Source: JAZOTK01 sp045534775 (GTDB lineage: Bacteria > Bacillota > Clostridia > RUG12999). Taken from it: a stretch of 21,874 nt of DNA. The translations under genes were made by a program, and so were the position numbers. Position 1 is the stretch's first letter; every line of letters starts with the position of its first letter. Under the pieces are notes generated by a model. That model did not search any database. It saw only the letters and a program-made list of their open reading frames with translations, and was not told the DNA's origin. Location: the NCBI GenBank assembly GCA_045534775.1, contig JAZSKI010000016.1:1-21874 (forward strand), in the 5' to 3' direction. Positions 7,742 to 14,280 of this stretch are shown piece by piece.

Positions 7742-8506
7742 TTAAACCTTAAATATTTTTTCCAGTGCCGCCGCCACTCCTGCTTCGTTTGCCGTTTCCG
7801 TTACCATATCGGCTATAGCTTTTATTCTGTCATCGGCATTGCCCATGGCTACGCTTATACCTGCGGCGGTCAGCATTTCATAGTCGTTCATACTGTCGCC
7901 CATGGCAATTGTATTTTTTTGAGATATTCCCAGATATTCGGCGACCTCAAGAAGAGCTTTTCCTTTACCGCAGCTTCTTTGCAGTATCTCGCCGTAGGCG
8001 GGAAATCGCAGAACCTCACATTCCTCGCCCATTACCTCGTCCAAATCGGGCGGTATTTCGCCGGAAACCGAAAATTTTTCAATCTCGGTCCGATTCGCCA
8101 TAAGCTCGGAAAACTTCTCCTCGCTCAGCAACGTCCAGCCCGGCTCGACATAATCCGAAGCTATGTAATAATACATCTCCTCATATCCTTGCAGGTAGCC
8201 TTTCAGCTTTTGTTCAAGGACATAGCTGTTAAATTTCCTGATTAAATGCTCGGGCATTAGTTTTTTAAAAATCACCTTTTCGCCTACCCTTGCCACCGCA
8301 CCGCAACCCGTCACCGCGCCGTCAAAATCCTCTTTTGCCCGTATTTTTTCGGGTATGAACGCCGTTGACCTGCCTGTATTGAGAAGCACATAGTGACCCG
8401 CTTTTCTGACCTTCTGAATAACGGCTATGTTTTTCTTTAGTGCTTCATCGCCGCCGTCAAGAGTTTCGTCAATATCTATAAATACAGCGTATTTTTCATA
8501 TTTCAC
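7742..8506 (-). CDS. HAD-superfamily hydrolase, Cof/YidA-like
   Basis: A haloacid-dehalogenase-type phosphatase, probably acting on small phosphorylated metabolites; the substrate is unknown. It has 254 residues. Motif I is DIDETLDGG (Asp11 nucleophile, Asp13 acid/base), with Glu where most relatives have Gly. Motif II is NTGRS (Thr44), the motif III lysine lies in GKGKAL (181-183), and motif IV is GDSMND (Asp204, Asp208). The insert between motifs II and III (about 80-175) fits a C2 cap. The start is GTG at 8506 with GGGAGG 8 nt upstream; no better ATG is nearby. It is the last gene of its unit, 33 bp after trmFO. Confidence 0.9.
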   Translation of the reverse strand: MKYEKYAVFIDIDETLDGGDEALKKNIAVIQKVRKAGHYVLLNTGRSTAFIPEKIRAKEDFDGAVTGCGAVARVGEKVIFKKLMPEHLIRKFNSYVLEQKLKGYLQGYEEMYYYIASDYVEPGWTLLSEEKFSELMANRTEIEKFSVSGEIPPDLDEVMGEECEVLRFPAYGEILQRSCGKGKALLEVAEYLGISQKNTIAMGDSMNDYEMLTAAGISVAMGNADDRIKAIADMVTETANEAGVAAALEKIFKV

Positions 8507-8539
8507 TTTGCCGTCCTCCCGGTTTCAGATTACAACCTG

Positions 8540-9829
8540 CTATATTTCAATTCCGTCAATTATCGCAAGAGCTTTTTCGGCTATTGCGAGATTTTTTTCT
8601 GCTTTTTTCCTTATTTTTCTGCCCAGAGGTTCCATTATACCGAAATTCACGTTCATAGGCTGGAATTTATCCGTACTGCCGCCCGATACATAAGCCGCCA
8701 GCGCACCTATAGCTGTTAATTTTCCGAAAATAATCCTGTCCTCGCCGCGGAGCTTCCTCGCCAGGTTCACACCTGCCGTAAAGCCTGATGCCGTAGATTC
8801 AATATATCCCTCAACGCCCGTAATCTGTCCTGCGAAATAAATTCGCGGGTCACATTTCAGGTTATATGTTTCGTCCAACAGGGCAGGTGAATTTATAAAG
8901 GTATTGCGGTGCATTACGCCGTAACGCATAAATTCCGCATTTTTAAGGGCAGGTATCATCCCGAACACCCTTTTTTGCTCGCCCCATTTGAGATGGGTCT
9001 GAAAACCTACTATATTATACAGAGTACCTTCTTTATTATCCTGTCTCAGCTGTACCACAGCGTAGGGGTCCTTTCCCGTTTTCGGGTCAGGCAGACCCAC
9101 AGGCTTGAGCGGTCCGAACAAAAGGGTATCGTGACCGCGTTTTGCCATAGTTTCCACCGGCATACAGCCTTCAAAAACCACTTCCCTGTCCACGGATTTA
9201 AGCTCTGCACATTCTGCGTTTATCAGGGCTTCATAGAAGGCATCATATTCTTCTTTTGTCATAGGGCAGTTAATATAATCATCCTCGCCCTTGCCGTATC
9301 TTGAGGCACGATAGGCACTTGAAAAATCCACACTTTCCGTTGTGACAATAGGTGCCGCCGCATCGTAAAAATACAGATTATCCGTTTTTGTGACCTCGCC
9401 TATGCTTTCAAAGAGCTCCCCTGCAGTAAGCGGTCCCGATGCTATTATAACATCCCCTTCCGGGATTTTATCAATTTTCTCGCATCTTATTTCTATATTG
9501 GGATGGGCTGAGATTTTCTCCGTAACCAAATCCGAAAACAAAGTCCTGTCTACCGCCAAGGCTCCGCCTGCCGGTACCTGTGTGGCATCGGCACATTCCA
9601 TAATAAGACTTCCCAGTCTGCGAAGCTCTTCCTTCAGTAGCCCTACAGCGTTTTCAAGTCTGTTACTGCGAAGAGAATTACTGCATACCAGCTCCGCAAA
9701 GCCTTCATAGTGATGTGCCGGCGTATAGTTTTGGGGTTTCATCTCGCATAAGGTTACTTCAATTCCTCTTTGGGCAAGCTGCCACGCCGCTTCACAGCCT
9801 GCCAACCCGCCGCCAATTACTGTTGTCAT
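8540..9829 (-). CDS. trmFO: Methylenetetrahydrofolate-tRNA-(uracil-5-)-methyltransferase TrmFO
   Basis: Makes ribothymidine at position 54 of tRNA using 5,10-methylenetetrahydrofolate and FAD. The 429 residues are typical. The N-terminal FAD-binding motif VIGGGLAGCEAA (4-15) is intact. The two catalytic cysteines fit Cys49 (ELVCSNSLRS) and Cys222 (FEGCMPVETMA), 173 residues apart as in B. subtilis Cys53/Cys226. GPLKPVGL, GFQTHL and GQITGVEGYIESTASG are further family blocks. It starts 14 bp after the topA stop, and the topA-trmFO neighbourhood is common in Bacillota. GAGGG lies 7 nt before the ATG. Confidence 0.98.
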   Translation of the reverse strand: MTTVIGGGLAGCEAAWQLAQRGIEVTLCEMKPQNYTPAHHYEGFAELVCSNSLRSNRLENAVGLLKEELRRLGSLIMECADATQVPAGGALAVDRTLFSDLVTEKISAHPNIEIRCEKIDKIPEGDVIIASGPLTAGELFESIGEVTKTDNLYFYDAAAPIVTTESVDFSSAYRASRYGKGEDDYINCPMTKEEYDAFYEALINAECAELKSVDREVVFEGCMPVETMAKRGHDTLLFGPLKPVGLPDPKTGKDPYAVVQLRQDNKEGTLYNIVGFQTHLKWGEQKRVFGMIPALKNAEFMRYGVMHRNTFINSPALLDETYNLKCDPRIYFAGQITGVEGYIESTASGFTAGVNLARKLRGEDRIIFGKLTAIGALAAYVSGGSTDKFQPMNVNFGIMEPLGRKIRKKAEKNLAIAEKALAIIDGIEI

Positions 9830-9843
9830 TATTTTCCCTCGTA

Positions 9844-11940
9844 TTACTTTTTATTCTTTTGGTTATAACTGCACCCTTCGTCTATACAGATTTTATTTTT
9901 TGTAATTCGTCTTGCGATGCTCTTCATAAGAAGCATTTTGCCACATTCGGGACATTTTTCGTTAGTGGGCAAATCCCACGACATAAAATCACATTGGGGG
10001 TAGTTCGCACAACCGAAATATTTTGCTCCCTTAGACGATTTTCTTTCAATAACCTCGCCGCCGCATTTGGGGCATTTGACACCGATTCCCACATTTATGG
10101 CTTTGGTGTTTTTACATTTGGGAAAACCCGGGCAGGCTAAGAATTTGCCAAACCTGCCTTCGCGGATAACCATATTTTTTCCGCATTTTTCGCAGATAAC
10201 GTCGCTGATTTCAGGTTCAATCACAACGTGTTCGATATTTTTATCAGCTTCCTTCAGGGTTTGCTCAAAGGGAGCATAGAATTCTTTGATTATCTGTACC
10301 CAATCTGCTTCCCCCGCCTCTACCTTATCCAGCTTTTGTTCCATATCGGCTGTAAATCCTGCATCAACTATACTCTTAAAGTGCTTCTCCATCAGCTCGT
10401 TGACGGTCTTACCCAGCTCGGTGGGAAGAAGGGATTTCTTTTCCTTTTCCACATAATGCCTTCCGCTGATTGTAGATATAGTAGGTGCATAAGTAGAGGG
10501 CCTGCCTATTCCCTGTTCTTCTAAAACCTTAATAAGGGTTGCTTCCGTATATCTTGCAGGCGGTCTCGTGAAATTCTGTTTTTCTTCCAGCTTCTTCTTG
10601 GTAAGAGCATCGCCCTTGTGCATATCGGGAAGAAGCTGCTCTTTATCCGCATCATCATTTTCCGTCTTATCCACGTCTTCGGTATAAAGTACCGTAAACC
10701 CGTCAAATATCGTCACAGAGCCATAGGCCTTGAATATATACCCTGCCGCTTCAATATCCGCTATGGTGCTTACAATCTCCGCATTCTTCATCTGACTTGC
10801 CATAAATCTTTCCCATATCAGCTTATAAAGCTTATACTGGTCACTTGTAAGGGACCCTTTGATTCTGTCGGGGTTGTACTCAATAACCGAAGGTCTGATA
10901 GCCTCGTGGGCATCCTGGGCGTTCTTTTTATTGGAATATTCCCGTACCGTCTCAGGCAGATATTCCCTGCCCCAGGTTCTCAGGATATAATCCTTTGCCA
11001 CCTTCCTTGCTTCCTCGGCAATTCTCGTAGAGTCGGTTCTCATATAGGTAATAAGACCCACAGCACCGCCGCCTTTTATCTCAATACCTTCATAAAGCTG
11101 CTGTGCCACCATCATAGTTCTCGACGATGTAAAGCCCAGCTTACGTGCCGCCTCTTGCTGGAGAGTACTTGTTATAAAGGGTGGTGTGGGAGCTTTGCTC
11201 TTTTTCGTTTTCTTTATATTATAGATGCTGTAGTCCGCGCTCTTGATTTTCCCAAGAATTTCCCTTGCCTGCTCCTCATTCTCAAGGTCGATTTTCCCTT
11301 TTGTATCGCCGTAAAACTTAGCCTTAAAAGCGGTTTTTGACGATTTATGACCGAGAGTCGCCGTAATGGTCCAGTACTCCTTAGGGATGAAGGCTTCGAT
11401 TTCCTTCTCCCTGTCACATATAATCTTTAGTGCCACCGACTGTACTCTGCCTGCACTTAAGCCTTTTTTGATTTTCCTCCAGAGAAGCGGACTTATGGAA
11501 TAACCCACAATTCTGTCAAGAACACGTCTTGCCTGCTGAGCATCTATCAAATCATAGTCAAGACTGCGGGGGTTTTTTATAGCCGCCTTGACAGCGTCTT
11601 TGGTGATTTCATTAAATACAACCCTCGTCGCCTTTTCCCCGGGTATTTTAAGTGCATCCATCAGATGCCAGGAAATGGCTTCTCCTTCACGGTCAGGGTC
11701 GGTTGCCAGATATATTTTATCGTTATCCTTTACGGCTTTTTTCAGCTTTGCTATTAAATCCGATTTCCCGCGTATCGTAAGATATTGCGGTTTGAAATCG
11801 TCTTCAAAATCAATACCCATCTTGCTTTTTGGTAAATCTCTGACGTGACCCATTGATGCCTCAACGGAATAATTTTTGCCTAAATATTTTTGTATGGTTT
11901 TCGCCTTCGCCGGAGATTCCACAATAACCAGATAGTTCAT
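9844..11940 (-). CDS. topA: DNA topoisomerase I, type IA
   Basis: Relaxes negative supercoils by cutting one strand through a 5'-phosphotyrosine link. The 698 residues match Bacillota TopA. The Toprim domain holds Glu8 (VIVESPAKAKT) and the metal-binding DPDREGEA (Asp81, Asp83, Glu85). The active tyrosine is Tyr299 in GLITYMRTDS. Further core motifs are GLSAGRVQSVAL and EQGIGRPSTYAP. Three C-terminal zinc-ribbon units are visible from about 580: CEKCG...CPGFPKC, CPKCGG...CANYPQC and CPECG...CIDEGC. AAGGAAGG lies 11 nt before the ATG, in the 20-bp gap after the upstream methyltransferase. The usual dprA neighbour is absent. Confidence 0.98.
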   Translation of the reverse strand: MNYLVIVESPAKAKTIQKYLGKNYSVEASMGHVRDLPKSKMGIDFEDDFKPQYLTIRGKSDLIAKLKKAVKDNDKIYLATDPDREGEAISWHLMDALKIPGEKATRVVFNEITKDAVKAAIKNPRSLDYDLIDAQQARRVLDRIVGYSISPLLWRKIKKGLSAGRVQSVALKIICDREKEIEAFIPKEYWTITATLGHKSSKTAFKAKFYGDTKGKIDLENEEQAREILGKIKSADYSIYNIKKTKKSKAPTPPFITSTLQQEAARKLGFTSSRTMMVAQQLYEGIEIKGGGAVGLITYMRTDSTRIAEEARKVAKDYILRTWGREYLPETVREYSNKKNAQDAHEAIRPSVIEYNPDRIKGSLTSDQYKLYKLIWERFMASQMKNAEIVSTIADIEAAGYIFKAYGSVTIFDGFTVLYTEDVDKTENDDADKEQLLPDMHKGDALTKKKLEEKQNFTRPPARYTEATLIKVLEEQGIGRPSTYAPTISTISGRHYVEKEKKSLLPTELGKTVNELMEKHFKSIVDAGFTADMEQKLDKVEAGEADWVQIIKEFYAPFEQTLKEADKNIEHVVIEPEISDVICEKCGKNMVIREGRFGKFLACPGFPKCKNTKAINVGIGVKCPKCGGEVIERKSSKGAKYFGCANYPQCDFMSWDLPTNEKCPECGKMLLMKSIARRITKNKICIDEGCSYNQKNKK

Positions 11941-11960
11941 TTAATTACCACTGCCTTCCT

Positions 11961-12719
11961 TTATTTTCTCTTTTTCTGCATTACCGCTTCGTAGATAACC
12001 AGCGCCGCGGCAACGGAAGCATTTAGTGATTCAGCTTTTCCTAACATAGGAATTTTAACACATTTATCGCAGTTTGTCAATACCTTTTCCGATATTCCGT
12101 TTGCCTCGTTCCCGATTACGATAACCTCGGCAGATGCAAATTCTGTTGAATATAAAAGGCTTTCACCGTAGGGAGATGTACCTGTAAGCTCCATACAATT
12201 ATTTTTAAAATACTCAATCGCCCGGTCTGCGTTTTCTATGATGCTGATGCTGATGTTAAACAGCGACGACATAGTCGACCTTACGGTTTTGGGGTTATAT
12301 AAATCCGCGCAGCCCGAAAGCACCACTCCTCCACAGCCTGCCGCATCTGCTGTTCTTATTATTGTACCTAAGTTCCCCGGGTCTGACACGCTATCACAAA
12401 AAACTATAACAGTATTTTCTGCAGGGAGACGGTCTAAATCCACGTGAGGCATTCTGCAGAGTGCCATAATTCCCTGGGGTGCTACGGTATCGCTTATTTC
12501 TTTTATGATTTTATCCGATAAAATCTGCACCGGCAGATTTTCCGGGATTTTATCCGTATCAAAGCTCTCACCTGCGATAATGGTTTTTACATATTCTTTC
12601 CCATCGATAACAGGCTTTATCCCTTCCAGCACAAATTCACCGCACTCGTGTCTGTAGGCTTTCTTAGTCTGTAATTTTTTCAGATGCTTGACAAATTCGT
12701 TGGAGCTGCTTGTAATCAT
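11961..12719 (-). CDS. SpoU/TrmH-family RNA 2'-O-methyltransferase
   Basis: Probably a 2'-O-ribose methyltransferase of 23S rRNA or tRNA that uses S-adenosylmethionine through the SPOUT knot fold. It has 252 residues: an N-terminal substrate-binding domain (about 1-95, LQTKKAYRHECGEFVLEG) and the SPOUT domain with three motifs. Motif 1 is DSVSDPGNLGTIIRTADAAG (Asn115 and Arg121 region), motif 2 IGNEANGIS, motif 3 IPMLGKAESLNASVAAAL. AAGGAGG lies 7 nt before the ATG. It heads a unit with topA, trmFO and the HAD gene, and lies just downstream of rplT, a common place for this family. The exact target nucleotide cannot be read from sequence. I saw no convincing promoter in the 12720-12820 gap. 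Confidence 0.93.
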   Translation of the reverse strand: MITSSSNEFVKHLKKLQTKKAYRHECGEFVLEGIKPVIDGKEYVKTIIAGESFDTDKIPENLPVQILSDKIIKEISDTVAPQGIMALCRMPHVDLDRLPAENTVIVFCDSVSDPGNLGTIIRTADAAGCGGVVLSGCADLYNPKTVRSTMSSLFNISISIIENADRAIEYFKNNCMELTGTSPYGESLLYSTEFASAEVIVIGNEANGISEKVLTNCDKCVKIPMLGKAESLNASVAAALVIYEAVMQKKRK

Positions 12720-12820
12720 AGTATATCCTCCTTGCAGGGGTTGATGCCCTTATCAAACCAAAATCGTCCGCCTCATTCTGACGGAATGGTTTTTAAAAAA
12801 TTCAATTTACGCTGTGTATC

Positions 12821-12851
12821 AAAAATTAAAAGACCCGATTAACGGGTCCTT
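12821..12851 (-). terminator. Terminator of the infC-rpmI-rplT operon
   Basis: Minus-strand hairpin with a 9-bp stem including one G-U pair (12829-12837 with 12843-12851), 5-nt loop, and the tail TTAATTTTT. It starts 11 bp after the rplT stop codon. Confidence 0.85.
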
Positions 12852-12862
12852 ATATTTTTAAC

Positions 12863-13222
12863 TTATTTTGTAAGTGCAGCCTTTGCCTTTTCAGCAAGTA
12901 CCGTAAATGCAGCCGCATCATATACTGCTGTTTCAGCAAGCATTTTTCTGTTCATTGTAATACCGCTGAGCTTCAAACCGTGCATAAATGTAGAATAGTT
13001 CATTCCGTTCATTTTGCAAGCAGCGCTGATACGTGTAATCCAGAGACGTCTGAAATCTCTTTTCTTAAGTCTTCTTCCTGTATAAGCATAAACCAAGGAT
13101 TTCATTACCGCTTCGTTAGCTGTTCTGAAAAGCTTTGACTTACCGCCGCGGTAACCCTTTGCCAGCTTCAATATTTTTTTATGTCTTCTTCTTGTGGTCA
13201 TACCACCTGTAACTCTAGCCAT
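12863..13222 (-). CDS. rplT: 50S ribosomal protein L20
   Basis: Needed for early 50S assembly; binds 23S rRNA. The 119 residues are standard, with a long basic N-terminal extension (TTRRRHKKILKLAKGYRG) and the globular WITRISAACKMNGMNYSTF block. GGAGG lies 9 nt before the ATG. It is the last gene of the operon, and in Bacillota L20 is the usual repressor of this operon through its leader RNA. Confidence 0.99.
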   Translation of the reverse strand: MARVTGGMTTRRRHKKILKLAKGYRGGKSKLFRTANEAVMKSLVYAYTGRRLKKRDFRRLWITRISAACKMNGMNYSTFMHGLKLSGITMNRKMLAETAVYDAAAFTVLAEKAKAALTK

Positions 13223-13243
13223 TTAGTGCGTCCTCCTTCAATC

Positions 13244-13441
13244 TTATTTGTATGGGATAAGCTTCTTAATTACAGGTGCATTAGCATCAGAAGCATAAAC
13301 ACCTTTTCTTAATCCTCTTTTTCTCTTTGTTGATTTCTTTGTCAAAATATGACGTCTGTTAGCGTGTGCCATCTTAACCTTACCGTTTTTTGTGAGCTTA
13401 AATCTTTTAGCTGCACCTCTGTGAGTTTTAATTTTAGGCAT
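13244..13441 (-). CDS. rpmI: 50S ribosomal protein L35
   Basis: Small basic protein of the large subunit. It has 65 residues, exactly the family length, when started at the ATG at 13441 (MPKIKTHRGAAKRF), which has an AGGAGA site 7 nt upstream. An in-frame TTG six codons earlier lies in the ribosome binding site itself and is rejected. The basic block HANRRHILTKKSTKRKRGLR is diagnostic. It lies between infC and rplT. Confidence 0.98.
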   Translation of the reverse strand: MPKIKTHRGAAKRFKLTKNGKVKMAHANRRHILTKKSTKRKRGLRKGVYASDANAPVIKKLIPYK

Positions 13442-13487
13442 GTATATCTCTCCTCTCAAATTATTTACTTATACTTTGGTGAATCCG

Positions 13488-13997
13488 TCAATTTTTAGGA
13501 GCAAGGAACATTATCATGCTTCTGCCTTCCTTCATGGGAGCCTTTTCCACAATGGCAATACCGTCAAAATGAGACGCGAACTGATTGAGCAGGTCAACAC
13601 CTTTGTCCATATAACTCATTTCTCTGCCGCGGAACCGCATGGAAACCTTTACCTTGTCACCTGATTTGAGAAACTTTGAAGCCTGATTAACCTTTGTGTT
13701 TAAATCATTGGTATCAATGGTAGGTGAAACCCTGACTTCCTTTATATTCATTACCTTCTGGTTTTTCTTTGCTTCCTTTTCCTTCTTGGCAAGATTGAAT
13801 TTATACTTACCATAATCCATAATCTTACATACAGGCGGAACACTTTTGGGAGCAATCTTAACCAAATCAAGATTTTTTGATGCCGCAAGCTCTATTGCCT
13901 CATCGGCAGACATAACACCGAGCTGTTCGCCATCCTCACCTATAACTCTGACTTCCTTGTCATTAATTTCCTCATTAATCATTAATTCCTTACTAAT
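13488..13997 (-). CDS. infC: Translation initiation factor IF-3, AUU start
   Basis: Discriminates initiator tRNA and start codons on the 30S subunit. I place the start at the ATT at 13995-13997: GGAGG lies 9 nt upstream, and the resulting N-terminus ISKELMINEEI is the usual one for the family. The first in-frame ATG, five codons later, would be 24 nt from the site. The product is 169 residues, with an N-domain (VRVIGEDGEQLGVMS, KIAPKSVPPVCKIMDYGKYK), a lysine-rich linker and a C-domain (VSMRFRGREM). AUU starts on infC are known in E. coli and Bacillus relatives and let IF-3 repress its own translation. It leads the infC-rpmI-rplT operon. Confidence 0.97.
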   Translation of the reverse strand: MSKELMINEEINDKEVRVIGEDGEQLGVMSADEAIELAASKNLDLVKIAPKSVPPVCKIMDYGKYKFNLAKKEKEAKKNQKVMNIKEVRVSPTIDTNDLNTKVNQASKFLKSGDKVKVSMRFRGREMSYMDKGVDLLNQFASHFDGIAIVEKAPMKEGRSMIMFLAPKN

Positions 13998-14157
13998 TGT
14001 CGTACACCTCCAAAATAAACTAACAACAAAAAAAGAACCCGACAAAAGCCGACTTCCTCCATAAACATAAACGCACTGCCCCTCAGGGGACGCTGCGAAA
14101 ATATTTGCCGTAAATGCTTAAAATCCACGGCGAGAAGTAATCTTCTGCTTGTTGTAC
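13998..14157 (-). promoter_or_regulatory. infC operon leader, candidate L20 leader
   Basis: About 160 nt lie between the predicted transcription start and the infC ATT. The RNA contains a CCCC-UGA-GGGG hairpin extended by CGCA/UGCG (about 14074-14099), then a terminator-like hairpin (14028-14057). In Bacillota, L20 binds such leaders and promotes premature termination of infC-rpmI-rplT. The arrangement here fits; the exact L20 site and the alternative antiterminator pairing are inference. Confidence 0.65.
14028..14057 (-). terminator. Attenuator hairpin upstream of infC
   Basis: On the minus strand UCGGC-UUUU-GUCGG extended by GAA/UUC around a G-G mismatch, followed directly by seven T residues (14028-14034). 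It lies 31 nt before the infC start, so it must be conditional. Confidence 0.7.
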
Positions 14158-14163
14158 TTTAGT

Positions 14164-14192
14164 ATTATACCACACTTTTTTCCTCTTGTCAA
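14164..14192 (-). promoter_or_regulatory. Consensus sigma-A promoter of the infC operon
   Basis: -35 TTGACA (14187-14192), 17-bp spacer, -10 TATAAT (14164-14169) preceded by TGG, an extended -10. All 12 hexamer bases match the consensus. It is the strongest promoter class in the window. Confidence 0.95.
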
Positions 14193-14219
14193 GAGATTTT
14201 TTAAAAAATTTTATATTTT

Positions 14220-14258
14220 CAAAAGCAGTCTCCTCCATAATGAAGAAGACTGCTTTTG
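14220..14258 (-). terminator. Terminator of the protease gene
   Basis: A 17-bp stem (14220-14236 with 14242-14258; two positions pair as G-U in the minus-strand RNA), 5-nt loop. The inner 13-bp part is followed by TTTT, then further AT-rich sequence. It begins 22 bp after the protease stop and separates that gene from the infC promoter. Confidence 0.75.
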
Positions 14259-14280
14259 CGTGCATTTCGGTTTTACGGCT

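Noticed and set aside
10618..11340. 240-residue plus-strand open frame inside topA
   Set aside because: Antisense shadow of a clear TopA coding frame; cysteine-rich, low-complexity translation without a start signal.
12720..12820. Promoter for the methyltransferase-topA unit
   Set aside because: TTGATA and TTGAAT occur, but neither has a reasonable -10 at 16-18 bp; the unit may rely on read-through past the rplT terminator.
13442..13459. Longer N-terminus for L35 from a TTG
   Set aside because: The extra six residues are encoded by the ribosome binding site; the ATG at 13441 gives the exact 65-residue family length.
14083..14265. 60-residue minus-strand open frame between the protease and infC
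   Set aside because: It spans a terminator hairpin and the infC promoter, starts without a ribosome binding site, and shows no family signature.
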